This document shows, piece after piece, positions 1 through 6,437 of a stretch of 9,841 bases of DNA. The notes under the pieces were generated by a model that was not told the DNA's origin, ran no database searches, and saw nothing but the letters and a program-made list of their open reading frames with translations. The translations under genes were made by a program, and so were the position numbers. The DNA comes from Methanomicrobiales archaeon (GTDB taxonomy: Archaea; Halobacteriota; Methanomicrobia; Methanomicrobiales; Methanospirillaceae): positions 1-9,841 of the forward strand of contig JAAYPD010000407.1 in NCBI GenBank assembly GCA_012520015.1, given 5' to 3'. Each line of letters begins with the position of its first letter. The stretch's first letter is position 1.

Positions 1-513
1 GTACCTGTGGACAAGGCCCTGGATGCAATACACAGGCAGATCCTGTTTACAAGAGATTACCAGAACCTTGGGATCAAGGCTCCCCTGTGGCAGTCTCTTC
101 AGGAACTGATCGAAGAAGAGATTGTCCATATTCTCCCACCGGGTGTGAACTTTCACCAGGAGGAGACCCGTTATTTAATCTTTGCAGACAGCATGTTTGG
201 CAGGGTACTTGCAAACCTGGTTGATAATACGCTAAGGCATGGGGGTGTTGTGACCAGGGTTAATGTCTCTGCCCAGGTAAAGGATGATGCCCTGCATGTC
301 TTTTACTCTGATAATGGAAAGGGGATCCTGGACTCCCTTAAGGAACGGATTTTCGAGCGTGGATTTGGATCACATACCGGTTATGGCCTGTTTCTTATAA
401 GAGAGATCCTCTCAATTACCAATATTTCTATCCGGGAGACTGGAAAACCCGGGGAGGGTGCGGTCTTTGAGATGATAATCCCCTCCGGATTCTTTAAAAG
501 AGATGATAATTGA
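1..513 (+). CDS. Sensor histidine kinase, C-terminal fragment (HATPase domain), 5' end outside window
   Basis: This is the ATP-binding half of a two-component sensor kinase, which would phosphorylate a histidine and pass the phosphate to a response regulator. The frame is open from base 1, so 170 residues are visible. The N-box NLVDNTLRHG lies at about 72-81, the G1 box DNGKGI at 104-109, and the G2 box GFGSHTGYGLFL at 121-132, followed by a closing GEGAVFEMIIP strand. The segment FTRDYQNLGIKAPLWQ just before the ATPase domain is a wording I associate with methanogen kinases that have a PAS or membrane sensor followed by this linker. The phosphoacceptor histidine and the sensor domain must lie upstream of the window. 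A GTG at base 7 could be read as a start, but it would leave a kinase with no dimerisation or histidine domain, so I treat the gene as truncated. No response regulator is visible here. It converges on the minus-strand membrane gene 40 bases away. The identity is firm; its signal is unknown. Confidence 0.93.
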   Translation, partial: VPVDKALDAIHRQILFTRDYQNLGIKAPLWQSLQELIEEEIVHILPPGVNFHQEETRYLIFADSMFGRVLANLVDNTLRHGGVVTRVNVSAQVKDDALHVFYSDNGKGILDSLKERIFERGFGSHTGYGLFLIREILSITNISIRETGKPGEGAVFEMIIPSGFFKRDDN

Positions 514-528
514 TTCTTGATAATTGGT

Positions 529-550
529 TGTTGACTATTGTGTTGACTAT
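529..550. repeat. Short tandem repeat, about 1.8 copies of a 12-bp unit
   Basis: TGTTGACTAT occurs at 529-538 and again at 541-550, a period of 12 bases, with a degenerate third relative (TTGATAATTG) just upstream. It fills most of the 40-base gap between the stops of the converging kinase and membrane genes. There is no strong hairpin or long T-run, so I do not call it a terminator. It may simply be drift by slippage. Confidence 0.5.
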
Positions 551-553
551 CGA

Positions 554-1678
554 TCAGTAACCATCTGACCCTGATGTATCATCCGGACTACCAAAAAAGA
601 TCTCCTGAAGTGATTTCAGGTCTTTTATCGAGAGTAATACAGGGATATTTACTCCGATAGAGTAAGTGGGGTAAAGCCCGAACATTTGTCTTCGGTTGTA
701 AGCATAAAGCCTGCTTTCAAGCAGAAGATTCTCTGCCTTTTTCTTAATTCCCAGTTCTTTCTCAATGGCAGATGTGCTTATCTCTTTTAGCTGGTCAGCA
801 AACCCGGAGACCATTGTCAGTGCTAATTTGTGGCTTAGAAGGCTTTGCAAATACTGCATAATCACAAACTGCGAGACTAAAATGATCAGTATTATTAAAT
901 TCCTTCCGGCGCTGGAAAATGCCAGCATGTTTACGTATTTTGTAAGGGTGATTGCAGGCATTAACATTGCAACAATCATCAGGATGACAAGGATGGTTGA
1001 TATGCATAAAAGAGCGGTCCCAATTATCGTATACAGGATGATTCTCCGCTGGCTGATGAACCTTTTTTTCAGCCTGAGCTGGGTATTATAAAGCATTCTT
1101 CCCCGGTATATGAAAACTTCACCATAGAAGAATACTATTCCAAGGCACTGAACCAGAAGAAGGACTAAGGTTTCGGACGAAAAATCACTTGTTAATGCAA
1201 TGATAATGGTAAAGAGAACAGACAATCCGTAAATAAAAAATACCCCGTAGGTTATCGGAATTATGCTGAGCAGGAAAAACCTCATGAAGAGCTGGTAACC
1301 GGTCCGCTTGTTAGAGAATATCTTAAGTTCTTTTGCCCATTTTAAAAGTGATTTATCAGCCTTAGGGATTGGAACCTGTCCTGTTATCTTCTGATGCAGG
1401 ATTCTTAATGGAAAGAGCGCAAGAGGGAGCATGGGATAAAACAGGTAAAAATACAGGCTTGCTGCAACCCAGAGATATGGATATCCGGGTATATTATACC
1501 AGACAATTATGATATTTGCAAGAATGACAGCAATAAGGACACAAACCTTCCTGTCACTTATCTTTTCATCTGATATTGCTTCACGCAAAGATGAAAGCCG
1601 GGAGATCTCTTTTGAAAGTTCCTGGTCAAAGGAGCCGTATGCAGCATGGCTGGCTTTGTCTTCTGTTATCTGGATCAC
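554..1678 (-). CDS. Multi-pass membrane protein of unknown function
   Basis: I do not recognise this 374-residue protein. The N-terminus (about 1-44) is polar and looks helical, possibly a short coiled coil (ELSKEISRLSSLREAIS). Strongly hydrophobic stretches follow at about 45-62, 67-92, 133-162, 170-192, 212-245 and 259-283, giving at least six membrane helices; the longer stretches could each hold a tight pair. A basic loop (about 200-212, LRLKKRFISQRR) separates the fourth and fifth. The C-terminal 80 or so residues are soluble and carry a distinctive stretch, ESRLYAYNRRQMFGLYPTYS, at about 321-340. No catalytic or transporter signature is visible. The start is GTG: a stop codon lies five codons upstream in frame and there is no ATG nearby. 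A weak GGGA precedes it. A GGTGAT overlaps the GTG itself, which leaves some doubt about the exact start. The gene is transcribed away from the DUF308-like gene and towards the kinase. That it is a real gene is likely, from its length and coherent membrane topology. Confidence 0.8.
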   Translation of the reverse strand: MIQITEDKASHAAYGSFDQELSKEISRLSSLREAISDEKISDRKVCVLIAVILANIIIVWYNIPGYPYLWVAASLYFYLFYPMLPLALFPLRILHQKITGQVPIPKADKSLLKWAKELKIFSNKRTGYQLFMRFFLLSIIPITYGVFFIYGLSVLFTIIIALTSDFSSETLVLLLVQCLGIVFFYGEVFIYRGRMLYNTQLRLKKRFISQRRIILYTIIGTALLCISTILVILMIVAMLMPAITLTKYVNMLAFSSAGRNLIILIILVSQFVIMQYLQSLLSHKLALTMVSGFADQLKEISTSAIEKELGIKKKAENLLLESRLYAYNRRQMFGLYPTYSIGVNIPVLLSIKDLKSLQEIFFGSPDDTSGSDGY

Positions 1679-1897
1679 CGCTTCCCAGAATAATCAGTGC
1701 AAAAAGAGATAAATGAATCTGGTATGAAAAATATCCAGGAAATGAATGGATGAAATTATGTTGTTTTCCTGCAGGTCATCTCTTTAATACACGGGTTTAA
1801 TCATATAGGCCAGGTAGCTTTTCTCAGCCGGTGAATTTTCATCTGATGAGCACTGATATATCTGGTATAGAAAAGCCGGTTAAACTTGGTGATGTAT
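1679..1897. promoter_or_regulatory. Divergent intergenic region, presumed promoters for both membrane genes
   Basis: This gap of about 220 bases separates two divergent membrane-protein genes, so both promoters should lie in it. On the minus strand, ATTTATCT (complement of about 1707-1714) sits about 30 bases before the GTG start, a reasonable but weak archaeal TATA box. On the plus strand, AT-rich candidates are TTTAATCATATAGG (about 1797-1810) and GATATATC (about 1855-1862), neither decisive. The nine-base word ATCTGGTAT occurs twice (1717-1725 and 1860-1868), each time followed by an A-rich stretch. No RNA gene or clear hairpin was seen. A 38-codon frame from 1846 is discussed under findings. 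Confidence 0.35.
1889..1894 (+). promoter_or_regulatory. Ribosome binding site GGTGAT that favours the ATG at 1898
   Basis: GGTGAT complements the tail of archaeal 16S rRNA and lies three bases before the ATG at 1898. The same hexamer precedes the addA-like start (6424-6429) at a five-base gap. Earlier in-frame candidates (TTG 1886, GTG 1889, ATG 1892) either overlap this site or have no visible one. Confidence 0.5.
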
Positions 1898-2806
1898 ATG
1901 CCAGATATTTACGATTACTTGTCAGCTCTTCATCAGGGCATCTGGGAAGTAGTTATCCCTAAAGATCTGTTGACAGTTCCCCTTGGGCCTGAATGGAAGT
2001 TCTCACCGATAAATGTCCCGTCACCTGGAACTATCGCAAGTTACCGGAATGGTCAGTATCATCTTCATGAGACAAAAGATGAATATAAGGTTCATCTTGA
2101 CAGGTACGACCCGGAAAAAAACCCCTTTTTACATCTGATTGACGACGCACCTCTTATTCTTATGATCATGGAGACATTGCAGACCATCTACATGACCTCC
2201 AGGGATGCAAAAAAGAATACTACCCCTGACTTTATCAGTGATCAACAGGTAACCTGGAAATTCCGGCTGATGATGGGTGTTATTCTTCTATTTTTTAGCG
2301 GCATACTTTTAATGATGGCTCTAAACCAGTATGAGCATCTATTCTCCATTTTGCTTCCGGGTGTGGTCTTTTTAAACGGAGCCCTGGTATTTGCCCGTGG
2401 ATTTTTCATGAGAAAAAGGAAGGAGTACTCAAAAAATGACCTTGCTAACGGGGTGTTAGTTATGGCTGGAGGGATAATCATGGCATTATTATGGGAACTC
2501 TACCTGTTCATCATTGTATTCATCCTGACAATATGGTCCTTTGGCAGCGCTTATGTCAATTTAAAACGGGTAATCAGGGAGAAGAAGGATATACCACGTG
2601 GTTTATGGCTTTCACTTGGGCTTGGAACCGGCTCGTTAATCTTCGGTGTGCTTGCCGTGATTGTCCCTGATTTCCTCCTTGAGATCCTCATCGGTATCTT
2701 GGCGGTGATTGTCGGGATAATCGGTTTGGGTCTTCTCCTTGACGGTTATGGCATGAGAAATGCAGAACACCTGATGCAGGAGCAGGCTGAAGCTCCTGCC
2801 ATGTAG
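1898..2806 (+). CDS. DUF308/HdeD-like six-helix membrane protein with soluble N-terminal domain
   Basis: The protein is 302 residues from the ATG at 1898. Residues 1 to about 120 are soluble and unrecognised, rich in aromatic and charged residues (IYDYLSALHQGIWEVVIPKD near the start, then a histidine- and aspartate-containing stretch). From about 125 there are six membrane helices in three pairs: about 126-143 and 148-168, 185-201 and 203-222, 236-256 and 260-284. The glycine-rich pattern, with a loop proline in SLIFGVLAVIVPDFLLEIL, resembles DUF308/HdeD proteins. That family includes the acid-resistance membrane protein HdeD of E. coli, but most members have no known function. The N-terminal domain is not part of that family and is the unusual piece. 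The start at 1898 is chosen for its GGTGAT ribosome binding site; starts at 1886-1892 would add up to four residues. It is followed by a T-rich terminator-like tract, so it is probably monocistronic and not cotranscribed with the addB-like gene. The family assignment is from pattern only. Confidence 0.75.
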   Translation: MPDIYDYLSALHQGIWEVVIPKDLLTVPLGPEWKFSPINVPSPGTIASYRNGQYHLHETKDEYKVHLDRYDPEKNPFLHLIDDAPLILMIMETLQTIYMTSRDAKKNTTPDFISDQQVTWKFRLMMGVILLFFSGILLMMALNQYEHLFSILLPGVVFLNGALVFARGFFMRKRKEYSKNDLANGVLVMAGGIIMALLWELYLFIIVFILTIWSFGSAYVNLKRVIREKKDIPRGLWLSLGLGTGSLIFGVLAVIVPDFLLEILIGILAVIVGIIGLGLLLDGYGMRNAEHLMQEQAEAPAM

Positions 2807-2830
2807 TACTATCCTGGTCTTTGGCGTCTT

Positions 2831-2850
2831 CTGTTCTTTTTTGTTTTCAT
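2831..2850 (+). terminator. T-rich tract, likely archaeal terminator of the DUF308-like gene
   Basis: CTGTTCTTTTTTGTTTTCAT lies about 25 bases after the stop of the membrane gene. Archaeal RNA polymerase can terminate at U-rich tracts without a strong hairpin, and none is visible here. The run of six T's followed by four more is the best candidate in the gap. Confidence 0.4.
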
Positions 2851-2878
2851 TTACTGTTACCATGATCCGGATATTCAG

Positions 2879-2885
2879 ATATATT
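2879..2885 (+). promoter_or_regulatory. TATA-like box for a possibly leaderless addB-addA transcript
   Basis: ATATATT is centred about 26 bases before the ATG at 2908, the usual distance from an archaeal TATA box to the transcription start. That would place the RNA 5' end at or next to the start codon. It fits the absence of a good ribosome binding site before this ATG, unlike the next gene. A purine-rich BRE element is not obvious upstream. The call is by spacing and base composition only. Confidence 0.35.
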
Positions 2886-2907
2886 CCTGGAACCAATCAT
2901 TAATGAG

Positions 2908-5900
2908 ATGCCTTGTCAGAGAACACTTATTCACGCCTGCCCTGGGACTGGCCTTATTGAGGCAGTAAACAATTTTACAACCCATACCAGGGAGGACCCT
3001 TTTGGCACATGGCTTATCCTTCCGACACGAAGGCTTGTCAGGACGGTCCGTGACCAGCTTATAAAATCAAAAATATCTTTTCTTCCTGATCAGGTCTCTA
3101 CTCTGGATGATATGTGTGCGTACCTTGTCAGCCATTATGGTGGCAGAACTACACTGATTAAACCGGAGACTTCCAGGCTGTTACTTGTAGATCTTTTAAA
3201 AAAGCACCAGGAGGAACTCTCCCTTTTTTTCGTCCAGAAAAACCCGTCACCAAGGGCAGTACAGGATTTGCAGGTCCTGATGCAGGTCATCACAAGAAGA
3301 GAGATTGATTATCCTGCATGTCTTGGTCCTCTCCAGTCGGAAAAAAGCGAACAGATATCCTTTCTCATCTCGGCATACCGGAATAAGCTACTGGAAAAAG
3401 ATCTCGTGGACGAGGATACTCTCCTCTCCTGGGTGATTGAGAGTCTTAATAATACTGAAAACACGGAGATGAGGTCTGTCCTCTCCCATATCCATGTCTA
3501 TGGAATTTTTGAGCCTCTTCCGCTTGAAATGCGGCTAATAGAAGCGGTTGGAAAGGTGAGTAAAACCCTGCATTATACCCTTCCAGCAGGCATAGACAAG
3601 GAGATCTTTTCAGATACCGGTGACTGGCTGATGCCTGCCGATGAGATCATGTTACCGTCAGATGATCTGATAAAACAGATGACAGGCATCTTTTGTCATG
3701 AACCTTCATCAGCGCAAAATTATCTCTCATTTCCCCATATTACCTGGAAGGGATTTTCTGATCCTGCAACAGAGATGACAGAGGTTGCAAGAGAGATCTC
3801 CCATCTGCATGAGAACGGGGTGAGGTTTGAAGATATCGCTATTGTATCCCCTGAATACAGGAAAACCCTTGGGTATGCGATCACTGCCTGTGATGATTCA
3901 GGTATTCCATTAAATCCCTCCCAGGGCCCGCTGCTTCAAACCTGTCCTCTCATTGCATATTTCATGTCAGTCTTTGATCTGCTCGAGAAAGGTTTCAGGT
4001 ACGAGGAGCTTGTCAGGGTAATTCAAAGTCCTTACTTCAGGTTCAGATGGGAAGAGAACCCGACAGACGAAAAGGATCTGCCAGATCGCAATGTAAGCGG
4101 AGAGGATAACAGAGAAGAAACCGGTCGGTATCATTACCTCTCTTACCGGAGTTTTGATCTGCTCTGCCGCACATACGGGCTTGACAGCGGGCATATCGAC
4201 TGGAAAAACAGGCTGCATGAGGTTCTTCATCTTTTCGCCCAGGCAGAAGAGGAAGAGGATGGAAATGGAACAGAAGATGGGAACGATTGGAAGGGCGGTA
4301 ATAAAAATAGGGAACAGGAAGGTAACTGTGTCCCTGTAAAACCGGCGGCAAAGGCATACAGTCCAAGAAGAACACTTGGAAGAAGAGAGATTGAAGAGAC
4401 CGTTGAAGGTTTGATCCGGGCGATTGAAATCTTCAAAAAGCTCCAGGATAAACGAACGGTACGTGAACATGTCCGGCATCTGAAGATGGTGCTGAAAGAG
4501 ACCGGCTCACCGGTTCCAGGGCTGGGACATAAAAATTTTGAAAATGCGTGGCTTACTGACGAAGAGTTCCTGGACCTGACCTCGTTTGACGAACTATTGA
4601 CAGGACTTATGGAACTCTCCGGAACAGGGGTTATATCTCACCTTGAACCTGGAACCAATATCTCATTTACCGAGTTTATCTCCACCGTCCGCCATTTATT
4701 GCAGGAAAAGTCAGGGAGGGTAAAACCAGGACTTTCCGGGGTGATGCTTACCGGAATTAGGGAGATAGCTCATCAAACTTATCCATATGTCTTTTTGGTC
4801 TCTCTTAACGAGGGCAATATACCAAGACTTACAACAAGGCTGCCGTTTACAAATTCAAGTGAGAACAGTCGGATGGATACAAGGACTCTGTCTGACATCT
4901 TAAGACAGGAAAAATACCAGTTTATCGCTGCTCTTCTATCCGGGTCAGCCCGTGTTTACATGAGCTGGTATGAACATAAGGACGAGAGGACCGTGCTGCC
5001 TTCAGTCTTTGTTGATTACCTTAAATCTTCCTCCATAATACCAGAGTGGGAAGCTTGTCCTGGCGAAGATATACAGTTGTCCTGGTTTTCTGGAGACATG
5101 GAAGCATCATTCGCTGCCGGGGCCTTTATTCGTAACAATGAATGGGAGAAGTCAGCTTCACTTATTCCAGCCACCGTCTCATTGCCATCCCTGGTGGAAC
5201 GGATCATCATCGAAAGATCCTATCGTTTCAGGTTAAACAGGTCAGAATATGACGGGTTAATCGGGAATGACCAGTTAATAAAATCTGCACTGGGTTTAAA
5301 GTTCGGACAAGGGCATCCCTGGTCATCATCCATGCTTGAAACCTATGCTAAATGCCCGTTCAGGTTTTATCTTGAGCGAGTTTTAGCTATCCGGCCTCTT
5401 CCTGAAATCGGTAGTGATATTCCACCTGAGACGAAGGGAAATCTCATTCATACCATAATTACCAGGTTTAAACGGAGCATGCACGATCTTGGTTCCCTGC
5501 CGATAAGAGAGTCTGAATATGAATCTGCATTATCAGTCATCATGGATATTGCAATTGATGAGTGTGAGAAGGTTCCATATAAAACGCCTTTGTGGTATGC
5601 AAAGAGAAAACAGATACTTGGCGGAGAAGGAATTGGTGAAGGTATACTTGAGCGGTTTATCAAAGCCGAAATAAGAAGGCTCAGCCCTGATGATGATGGG
5701 AGAATTCCTCACCAGTTTAGTCCCCGGTACTTTGAGTACTCATTTGGTGCGGTAAAGGGCCCTGATGATGATCCGGACTCTCCTGGTAAACCGGTCGACC
5801 TGGTTTTGATAAGGAAGAATTGGAAGAGATTGAGAGAATTATCAAAATTTAACGGATTGAAAGATTCGAATAAAGAAAAAGCTCTAAAAGATATCCTGAC

Positions 5901-6435
5901 AGGTCAGGGCGATGACGCTGAGCCGGTTTTGTTTGTTGGGAAGATTGACAGGATTGACCTGACTTCGGACGGTCATTTTGGAATCATCGATTATAAGACC
6001 GGGAAAAAAATCCCCGGCTCAACAGACCTTACAAAGATGACCGCCCTTCAGCTCCCGCTTTATATACTGGCCTTTCAGCATATTTCAGGAAATAAGCCGG
6101 CTTTTGGATCTTACATACAGCTTTTGCGCAAAATAATGCATAGTATTCCCATTTATAACCCGGTTTTAAAGCAGACCCTTCCAAATGGGAAGTTACCAAG
6201 GTCAGAACCTGGATGGCATGATATACTTGAAAACTCACTGGAACGTTCCATATCTCATGTGCATGATATTAAGGAAGGTATTTTTCCGATCCAGGCAACT
6301 TCTGCATGCAATCCTGACTGGTACTGTCCATATAGGACCATTTGCAGGTTCCAGCCTGACCGGGGATCACAACTTGGCGAATGGTACCTTTATCCTTCAG
6401 AGACAGGTGACTGTTTAAAGGCTGGTGATGAATAA
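2908..6435 (+). CDS. addB: AddB-like helicase-nuclease subunit (inactive helicase fold, Fe-S PD-(D/E)XK nuclease)
   Basis: This is the probable second subunit of an AddAB double-strand-break resection enzyme. In the bacterial complex AddB scans DNA for Chi and cuts one strand. At 1175 residues it is close to the length I recall for Bacillus AddB. The N-terminus has a P-loop-like ACPGTGLI (10-17) in which leucine replaces the lysine, followed by the AddB-like ILPTRRLVRTV. Vestigial helicase segments follow: EMTEVAREI to EDIAIVSPEYR (about 285-320), and a GVMLTGIREI to VSLNEGNIPR stretch (about 611-640). The nuclease domain has CPFRFYL (C816), GNLIH (H848), D1014 in KIDRID, D1028 and K1030 in IIDYKTGK, and Q1048 and Y1052 in QLPLY. 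C1134, C1140 and C1146 with C816 can bind a 4Fe-4S cluster. The spacing C-x5-C-x5-C differs from the C-x2-C-x5-C of bacterial AddB. An acidic insert rich in E, D, G and N occupies about 447-473. The ATG at 2908 is the first start after an in-frame stop and has no clear ribosome site. The stop overlaps the start of the addA-like gene by one base. RecC and AdnB fit less well: RecC lacks an active nuclease and AdnB keeps a working helicase. Confidence 0.85.
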   Translation: MPCQRTLIHACPGTGLIEAVNNFTTHTREDPFGTWLILPTRRLVRTVRDQLIKSKISFLPDQVSTLDDMCAYLVSHYGGRTTLIKPETSRLLLVDLLKKHQEELSLFFVQKNPSPRAVQDLQVLMQVITRREIDYPACLGPLQSEKSEQISFLISAYRNKLLEKDLVDEDTLLSWVIESLNNTENTEMRSVLSHIHVYGIFEPLPLEMRLIEAVGKVSKTLHYTLPAGIDKEIFSDTGDWLMPADEIMLPSDDLIKQMTGIFCHEPSSAQNYLSFPHITWKGFSDPATEMTEVAREISHLHENGVRFEDIAIVSPEYRKTLGYAITACDDSGIPLNPSQGPLLQTCPLIAYFMSVFDLLEKGFRYEELVRVIQSPYFRFRWEENPTDEKDLPDRNVSGEDNREETGRYHYLSYRSFDLLCRTYGLDSGHIDWKNRLHEVLHLFAQAEEEEDGNGTEDGNDWKGGNKNREQEGNCVPVKPAAKAYSPRRTLGRREIEETVEGLIRAIEIFKKLQDKRTVREHVRHLKMVLKETGSPVPGLGHKNFENAWLTDEEFLDLTSFDELLTGLMELSGTGVISHLEPGTNISFTEFISTVRHLLQEKSGRVKPGLSGVMLTGIREIAHQTYPYVFLVSLNEGNIPRLTTRLPFTNSSENSRMDTRTLSDILRQEKYQFIAALLSGSARVYMSWYEHKDERTVLPSVFVDYLKSSSIIPEWEACPGEDIQLSWFSGDMEASFAAGAFIRNNEWEKSASLIPATVSLPSLVERIIIERSYRFRLNRSEYDGLIGNDQLIKSALGLKFGQGHPWSSSMLETYAKCPFRFYLERVLAIRPLPEIGSDIPPETKGNLIHTIITRFKRSMHDLGSLPIRESEYESALSVIMDIAIDECEKVPYKTPLWYAKRKQILGGEGIGEGILERFIKAEIRRLSPDDDGRIPHQFSPRYFEYSFGAVKGPDDDPDSPGKPVDLVLIRKNWKRLRELSKFNGLKDSNKEKALKDILTGQGDDAEPVLFVGKIDRIDLTSDGHFGIIDYKTGKKIPGSTDLTKMTALQLPLYILAFQHISGNKPAFGSYIQLLRKIMHSIPIYNPVLKQTLPNGKLPRSEPGWHDILENSLERSISHVHDIKEGIFPIQATSACNPDWYCPYRTICRFQPDRGSQLGEWYLYPSETGDCLKAGDE
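4246..4326 (+). other. Acidic, low-complexity insert encoded within the addB-like gene
   Basis: Residues about 447-473 of the AddB-like protein are almost all E, D, G, N, K and Q, with a lone tryptophan. The coding strand is nearly all purine here. The stretch lies between conserved segments of the inactive helicase region and is probably a disordered loop. It stays in frame, so it does not disrupt the gene. Confidence 0.7.
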
Positions 6436-6437
6436 TG
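6424..6437 (+). promoter_or_regulatory. Ribosome binding site and stop/start overlap coupling addB to addA
   Basis: GGTGAT (6424-6429) lies inside the last codons of the addB-like gene, five bases before ATG 6435. The stop TAA (6433-6435) and the ATG (6435-6437) share a base as TAATG. This arrangement implies one mRNA and translational coupling, as expected for subunits needed in equal amounts. Confidence 0.8.

Noticed and set aside
7..513. Reading the kinase fragment as a complete small protein from the GTG at base 7
   Set aside because: The frame is open to base 1 and the domains expected upstream (dimerisation and phosphoacceptor histidine) are missing, so truncation by the window edge is the simpler explanation.
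765..1091. Plus-strand open frame of 108 codons inside the minus-strand membrane gene
   Set aside because: It is antisense to coherent membrane helices; its hydrophobic stretches reflect the complementary codons and it has no family likeness.
1769..1776. CCTGCAGG palindrome in the divergent intergenic region
   Set aside because: It is a single eight-base palindrome without a second copy or flanking structure; too short to call an operator.
3967..4479. Long minus-strand open frame (170 codons) and others nested in the addB-like gene
   Set aside because: It lies entirely inside a strongly supported helicase-nuclease gene, is rich in C, P and F as expected of antisense shadow frames, and shows no domain.
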